This document shows positions 30,150-33,703 of a stretch of 33,703 nucleotides of DNA, piece by piece; position 1 is the first letter of the stretch; every line of letters starts with the position of its first letter. Under the pieces are notes generated by a model, which saw only the letters and a program-made list of their open reading frames with translations, did no database searches and had not been told where the DNA came from. Origin of the DNA: Alphaproteobacteria bacterium (lineage in GTDB: Bacteria > Pseudomonadota > Alphaproteobacteria > Bin95); the NCBI GenBank assembly GCA_022826185.1, contig JAJDVH010000004.1, forward strand, positions 1 through 33,703. The letters run 5' to 3'. The position numbers were made by a program, and so were the translations under genes.

Positions 30150-31427
30150 ATGCCTATGCAATCGAACGGCGACGCAGCAATTGCATCCAGACGTGCGATA
30201 GAGGCCCTCAGAAGCGGGGTGCCCAACCGGGATGCAGTACGCGAGCTTGGCAGCAGCCAGCCGGAGGCGGAGCGGCAATTCGTCGAAATGCTGGAACGCA
30301 GTATCGGTTTCGGGCGGCCGCTACCGGGAACGCGCGGGATGCTGGTTTCGGGAGATTTTGGAGCAGGAAAGTCTCATCTCTTGGCTCATTTCGAGCAGCT
30401 TGCGCTATCGAGAAATTTCGTTTCAAGCAGAGTGGTGATAAGCAAGGAGACCCCTCTATACGATCTAGGGAAAGTTTTTACTTCGGCAGTTGAAAATGGA
30501 AAAATTCCTGGGCGTAATGGTCGATTCATAGAGGAGTTATCCTTGGCGCTAAAACCGGGAACAGAAAATTACGATCTGTTTTCCGGCGCCATCGCCAAGG
30601 CGGCACTAGATAGCCAAATGAGCATGATATTTCCCGCAACTCGTATCGTGCATGAGCGATCTCAAGATCAAGATATAATTAATGAAGTTGAGTCCTTTTG
30701 GGCGGGAGACAGAATTGCGGTTGCGAGTGTAAGGAGAGGGCTGCGGTCGATTGGAGAAGCGCAGAATTATCGTTTTTCCGCGCCGAAGTCTGCTGAGTTG
30801 CCTTTGCAACGCTTGCGATTCGTCGCCGAACTCATACGGGGAGCCGGATATGCCGGTTGGGTCATCTTTCTGGACGAAATTGAGTTGATCGGCAATTACT
30901 CGATATTGCAGCGGGGGCGTTCTTATGCCGAGATCGCGCACTGGATGGGGTGTGCGCCGGAAATGGACCGTTCTGGTTTAATCACCGTAGGCGCGGTCAC
31001 GGGCGATTTTGTGCCGGCGGTTATTGACGCAGACGGCAAGCAGGATGGGGACAAGATCGTTCCTCGGCTGCAGGAGAGCGCGCGATATGGAAGCCTTGCC
31101 GCTTCGGCCGATGCCGGTATGGATGTGTTGAGACGGGATGTCTTCACATTACAGCCCATCCGAGAGACGGATGTTGCGGCGACGCTGGAGAAGCTGCGCG
31201 ACATTTATGCCAAGGCGTATAAGTGGCAGCCGCCTTCCGCTTCGGTGGCGTCGGAGACCGCCGGTTATATGAACCAGATGCGCTACAAGGTCAGGTCAGC
31301 AATCAATGAATGGGATTTGCTCAGGTTGCGTCCGGGTTATCGGCCGGAAATCGAAGCGCAGGAGTTTCAGCATGACTATGGCGAAGACTCCGATCTCGAA
31401 AAGCCGGCCGCGGATACCACGGAATAA
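30150..31427 (+). CDS. BREX BrxD-like (DUF2791) P-loop ATPase
   Basis: This 425-residue ATPase resembles BrxD, the ATP-binding protein of several BREX phage-resistance types. It begins ASRRAIEALRSGVPNRDAVR, then Walker A GDFGAGKSHLL (68-78; K74, S75), FVSSRVVISKETPLYDLGKV, and Walker B WVIFLDEIELI (237-247; D242, E243). Downstream, MDRSGLITVGAVTGDFVPAV fits a sensor strand and VFTLQPIRETDVAATLEKLR a helical lid. Bases about 30400-30800 are AT-rich compared with both flanks, which suggests a recombined segment inside the gene. It is followed after 9 bases by the SNF2 helicase, a pairing seen in defence loci. Confidence 0.8.
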   Translation: MPMQSNGDAAIASRRAIEALRSGVPNRDAVRELGSSQPEAERQFVEMLERSIGFGRPLPGTRGMLVSGDFGAGKSHLLAHFEQLALSRNFVSSRVVISKETPLYDLGKVFTSAVENGKIPGRNGRFIEELSLALKPGTENYDLFSGAIAKAALDSQMSMIFPATRIVHERSQDQDIINEVESFWAGDRIAVASVRRGLRSIGEAQNYRFSAPKSAELPLQRLRFVAELIRGAGYAGWVIFLDEIELIGNYSILQRGRSYAEIAHWMGCAPEMDRSGLITVGAVTGDFVPAVIDADGKQDGDKIVPRLQESARYGSLAASADAGMDVLRRDVFTLQPIRETDVAATLEKLRDIYAKAYKWQPPSASVASETAGYMNQMRYKVRSAINEWDLLRLRPGYRPEIEAQEFQHDYGEDSDLEKPAADTTE

Positions 31428-31436
31428 AGGGCGGCG

Positions 31437-33422
31437 TTGACCGGCCGGACTCCGGTGGCCACCGGACGGGATGAGGTGGCGGCGCAGGCGAGCGTTGTCG
31501 CGTGGTTGCGGATAATTCCGGTCGGGGATCGCGACGGCGTTTGCGCGGCCCTTCTGGAGAGTACGCCGGAAGGGGAGTTGCTTGGCTTCGGTGTTGCGGG
31601 TGGCGGCGACTGGCGCGACGCCGGCGGGCCGGTCGCGGCGCTTTTTCGGACTGCGGCGCATTCGCCGGCGTTGGCGATCGCCCGCGCGGACGAAGTGTCC
31701 GTCGGCATGTTGCGGAAAATTCCGCAAATTACAGTGCCGTTCTGCCTTGCCGGCGCGTCGGGCGGGCGACCGGGCACCGCTGTGTCGTGGGCGGGCGCGC
31801 GACCTGCGTCCGCCTCGCCCGCCGCACACGCCTTCGCCGCGTTAATGGCTCGGCGCGATCCGTTCGAACCTCTGGAGCGCGCAGCGGCTGCGCTCCGCAT
31901 GGCCTTCGCCGATGCCCAATTTCGACAGGCCTCAGGTATTCCGGGCCTCAATATACTGTTTTCGTTACCGATGGACGGCCCCCGTTCCGGCGGCGGCATA
32001 GAGCAGGACATAGGCAGCAGGCTACGCGCCGTGCTGGCCGCGCCTCCGGGACCGCCCCCGGTCGATGCGGACGCGCCGCTGGAATGGGCCGGTGAGTTGA
32101 TGCCGTTTCAGCAGGACGGGGTGCGGGCGCTTCTGGAGATGGATCGGCTGTTGCTGGCGGACGATATGGGGCTCGGCAAGACCGTGCAGGCCGTCGCCGC
32201 GCTCCGCATTCTGGCGGCGCGGGACAAGGCCGGGCCCGCCCTGGTGGTCGCGCCGGCGAGCGTGCTCGACCAGTGGCGAAGGGAACTTGCCAAATGGGCG
32301 CCGGAGCTTTCCGCAATCGTCGTCCGCGGTTCGGCGGGCGACCGGGCATGGCAATGGCGGGCGCGCAAGGATGTGACGCTGGTCGGTTACGAGACGTTGC
32401 GTTCGGACGCCGGCCGCATCCGGGCGCTGCGGCCGCCGGGAGAGGTCTGGAGCGCGGTCGTCGCCGACGAGGCGCAGCGGATCAAGAACCGAAACGACAC
32501 GAGCCAGGCGGTAAAGAGCCTTTCCAGAACCCGATCCTGGGCGCTTACCGGGACGCCTGTCGAGAACCACGAGGATGAGTTGGCGTCCATCATGGAGTTC
32601 GTGGACCATCGCAAGGACGCGCCGGCCGCGCGCTACCAACCCGGCCCCGCCCTGCTGAAACGTCACCGGGAATTGCAGCTACGGCGCAGGAAGGTCGACG
32701 TTCTGGCGGACCTCCCGCCCAAGCTGGAGACGAAGTTGACGGTCGGCCTGCGCCCTGACCAGAGGCGGAGCTACGATGCCGCCGAGCGGGAGGGAATCGT
32801 CTATCTCAGGTCCCTTGGCGCAAATGTTACGGTCCAGCATATTCTGGAGCTCATTACCCGCCTGAAACAGATATGCAATTTCGACCCGAAGACAGGCTCG
32901 TCCAGCAAGATGGACGACATAAAGGACAAATTGCAGGAAATATCGGCGCGCGGGAACAAGGCTCTCGTTTTCTCGCAATACGCCAATGACATATCGGGTG
33001 TCGGCGCAGCGGTCAGGCATTTGCAGGAATTCGACCCGCTGGCCTTGACGGGCGAGATTCCGGTGGAGGAACGCTTTTCCATCGTCGAGCGGTTCCGGAC
33101 TTCGGACAGGCACAAGGCGATGGTTATATCGCTGCGCGCCGGCGGCGTTGGCCTGAATCTTCAGGAAGCGTCATACGTTTTCCATCTGGATCGCTGGTGG
33201 AACCCTGCAGTGGAGCGGCAAGCGGAAGACAGGGCGCATCGAATCGGGCAGACGGCTAAATTGAATGTCATAAAATATATTTGTGCGGATACTATCGAAG
33301 CGCGTATCGACCGGATTCTTGAAGAAAAGCAGCAATTGTTCGATGAGCTTGTCGACGATGTAACTCTGGACCTTTCGATAAGGTTGAATCGCAAGGAACT
33401 GTTGGGATTGTTCAACATATAG
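31437..33422 (+). CDS. SNF2-family DEAD/DEAH helicase-translocase
   Basis: This 661-residue superfamily-2 DNA translocase of the SNF2 type has a full motif set: LMPFQQDGVRALL (Q-like), ADDMGLGKTVQ (I, K248), VVAPASVLDQWRREL (Ia), VVADEAQRIKN (II), SWALTGTPVEN (III), KALVFSQYANDISG (IV), SLRAGGVGLNLQEASYVFHL (V) and DRWWNPAVERQAEDRAHRIG (VI). The first 215 residues have no helicase motif and form an alanine-rich domain that may contact partners or DNA. The TTG at 31437 is chosen as start because AAAGG precedes it; it lies 9 bases after the ATPase gene. SNF2-type proteins also act in the DISARM system and beside BREX-like genes. Confidence 0.92.
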   Translation: MTGRTPVATGRDEVAAQASVVAWLRIIPVGDRDGVCAALLESTPEGELLGFGVAGGGDWRDAGGPVAALFRTAAHSPALAIARADEVSVGMLRKIPQITVPFCLAGASGGRPGTAVSWAGARPASASPAAHAFAALMARRDPFEPLERAAAALRMAFADAQFRQASGIPGLNILFSLPMDGPRSGGGIEQDIGSRLRAVLAAPPGPPPVDADAPLEWAGELMPFQQDGVRALLEMDRLLLADDMGLGKTVQAVAALRILAARDKAGPALVVAPASVLDQWRRELAKWAPELSAIVVRGSAGDRAWQWRARKDVTLVGYETLRSDAGRIRALRPPGEVWSAVVADEAQRIKNRNDTSQAVKSLSRTRSWALTGTPVENHEDELASIMEFVDHRKDAPAARYQPGPALLKRHRELQLRRRKVDVLADLPPKLETKLTVGLRPDQRRSYDAAEREGIVYLRSLGANVTVQHILELITRLKQICNFDPKTGSSSKMDDIKDKLQEISARGNKALVFSQYANDISGVGAAVRHLQEFDPLALTGEIPVEERFSIVERFRTSDRHKAMVISLRAGGVGLNLQEASYVFHLDRWWNPAVERQAEDRAHRIGQTAKLNVIKYICADTIEARIDRILEEKQQLFDELVDDVTLDLSIRLNRKELLGLFNI

Positions 33423-33448
33423 GCGAACCTGAGCGCCTTGTTTACTCG

Positions 33449-33480
33449 CCGGGAATGGCACGTCGCTTTCGCGATCCCGG
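33449..33480 (+). terminator. Possible terminator after the four-gene operon
   Basis: CCGGGA (33449-33454) pairs with TCCCGG (33475-33480), and inside it TCGC TTTC GCGA forms a second stem. A T-rich stretch begins about ten bases later (GTGTTTCTGTTTG). It lies 27 bases after the SNF2 stop codon. The remaining 220 bases of the window show no gene I can support. Confidence 0.3.
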
Positions 33481-33703
33481 AGGCTAGGTGTTTCTGTTTG
33501 TTCGTTATTTTTAGAAATAAATCCTGTAACGGGCTTGAAATCCACGCCGCCGCCCCCAAGGTATGGCGGGAGGAGGCGGTTGTCCGGAGGCCGCTTCGGG
33601 TTGCGATGGCGCGAAAACGGCCCCGAGGGAGCAGGCGGGAGGGGTGCGCTCTGCGCCCGGCACGCGCGCGCGGGCAATCAGGCGCGCGAACCGCGCCGGC
33701 GCC

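Noticed and set aside
28372-33422. Calling the operon a standard BREX or DISARM system
   Set aside because: No methyltransferase, PglZ, BrxC, BrxL or DrmA/B genes are visible in the window.
33161-33677. Reverse-strand frames at the end of the window
   Set aside because: They mostly lie opposite the conserved SNF2 motifs V and VI and have no homology pattern of their own.

Overview
The window is chromosomal DNA from a GC-rich alphaproteobacterium. Two conserved blocks point there: phoR-pstS-pstC-pstA-pstB-phoU-phoB (about 6.3-13.0 kb, minus strand), with a PstA carrying the large periplasmic insert common in that class, and mutM read away from ubiE-ubiB-coaBC-dut (about 16-27 kb). The codon use of the core genes fits. 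I cannot name a genus; a Rhodospirillales-like lineage is a guess.

Layout. 0-4.3 kb: the 3' part of an LLM-type flavin monooxygenase gene, a lower-GC pair (an alkyltransferase-like winged-helix protein and a uracil-DNA-glycosylase-like gene broken by one TGA), a small coiled-coil membrane protein, ruvX, and a reverse-strand PIN toxin/antitoxin-like pair that ends against a shrunken copy of the ruvX 3' end. 4.3-6.2 kb: thiol genes (phytochelatin synthase-like protein, VOC protein, glutathione transferase). 6.3-13.0 kb: the phosphate uptake and signalling regulon, with a good Pho box before pstS. 13.1-15.5 kb: gamma-glutamyltransferase and an SDR dehydrogenase. 15.5-16.8 kb: a small exported protein and mutM.

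16.9-22.7 kb is an accessory island separating mutM from ubiE: an HTH-ImmA/IrrE regulator-protease with a dyad at its promoter, a membrane J-domain protein, a frameshifted YkgJ-type cysteine-cluster gene, a TerB-like protein, a 538-residue membrane protein with a possible PD-(D/E)XK-like nuclease region and a glycine-zipper segment, a ComEC-like metallo-beta-lactamase-fold protein on the other strand, and a scrap of an AAA ATPase gene. 22.8-27.0 kb returns to core genes: ubiE, ubiB, a palindromic intergenic repeat, coaBC and dut.

27.1-33.4 kb is a second accessory region: another small coiled-coil membrane protein, a FitAB-type toxin-antitoxin pair, a degenerate copy of the dut 3' end, and a tight four-gene operon: a coiled-coil protein of unknown family, a BrxD-like protein lacking its Walker motifs, an intact BrxD-like P-loop ATPase, and a SNF2 helicase. 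I cannot assign this operon to a named defence system, and it is the best candidate here for an undescribed one. A second striking pattern is that both PIN toxin-antitoxin modules lie between an intact housekeeping gene (ruvX, dut) and a decayed second copy of that gene's 3' end.
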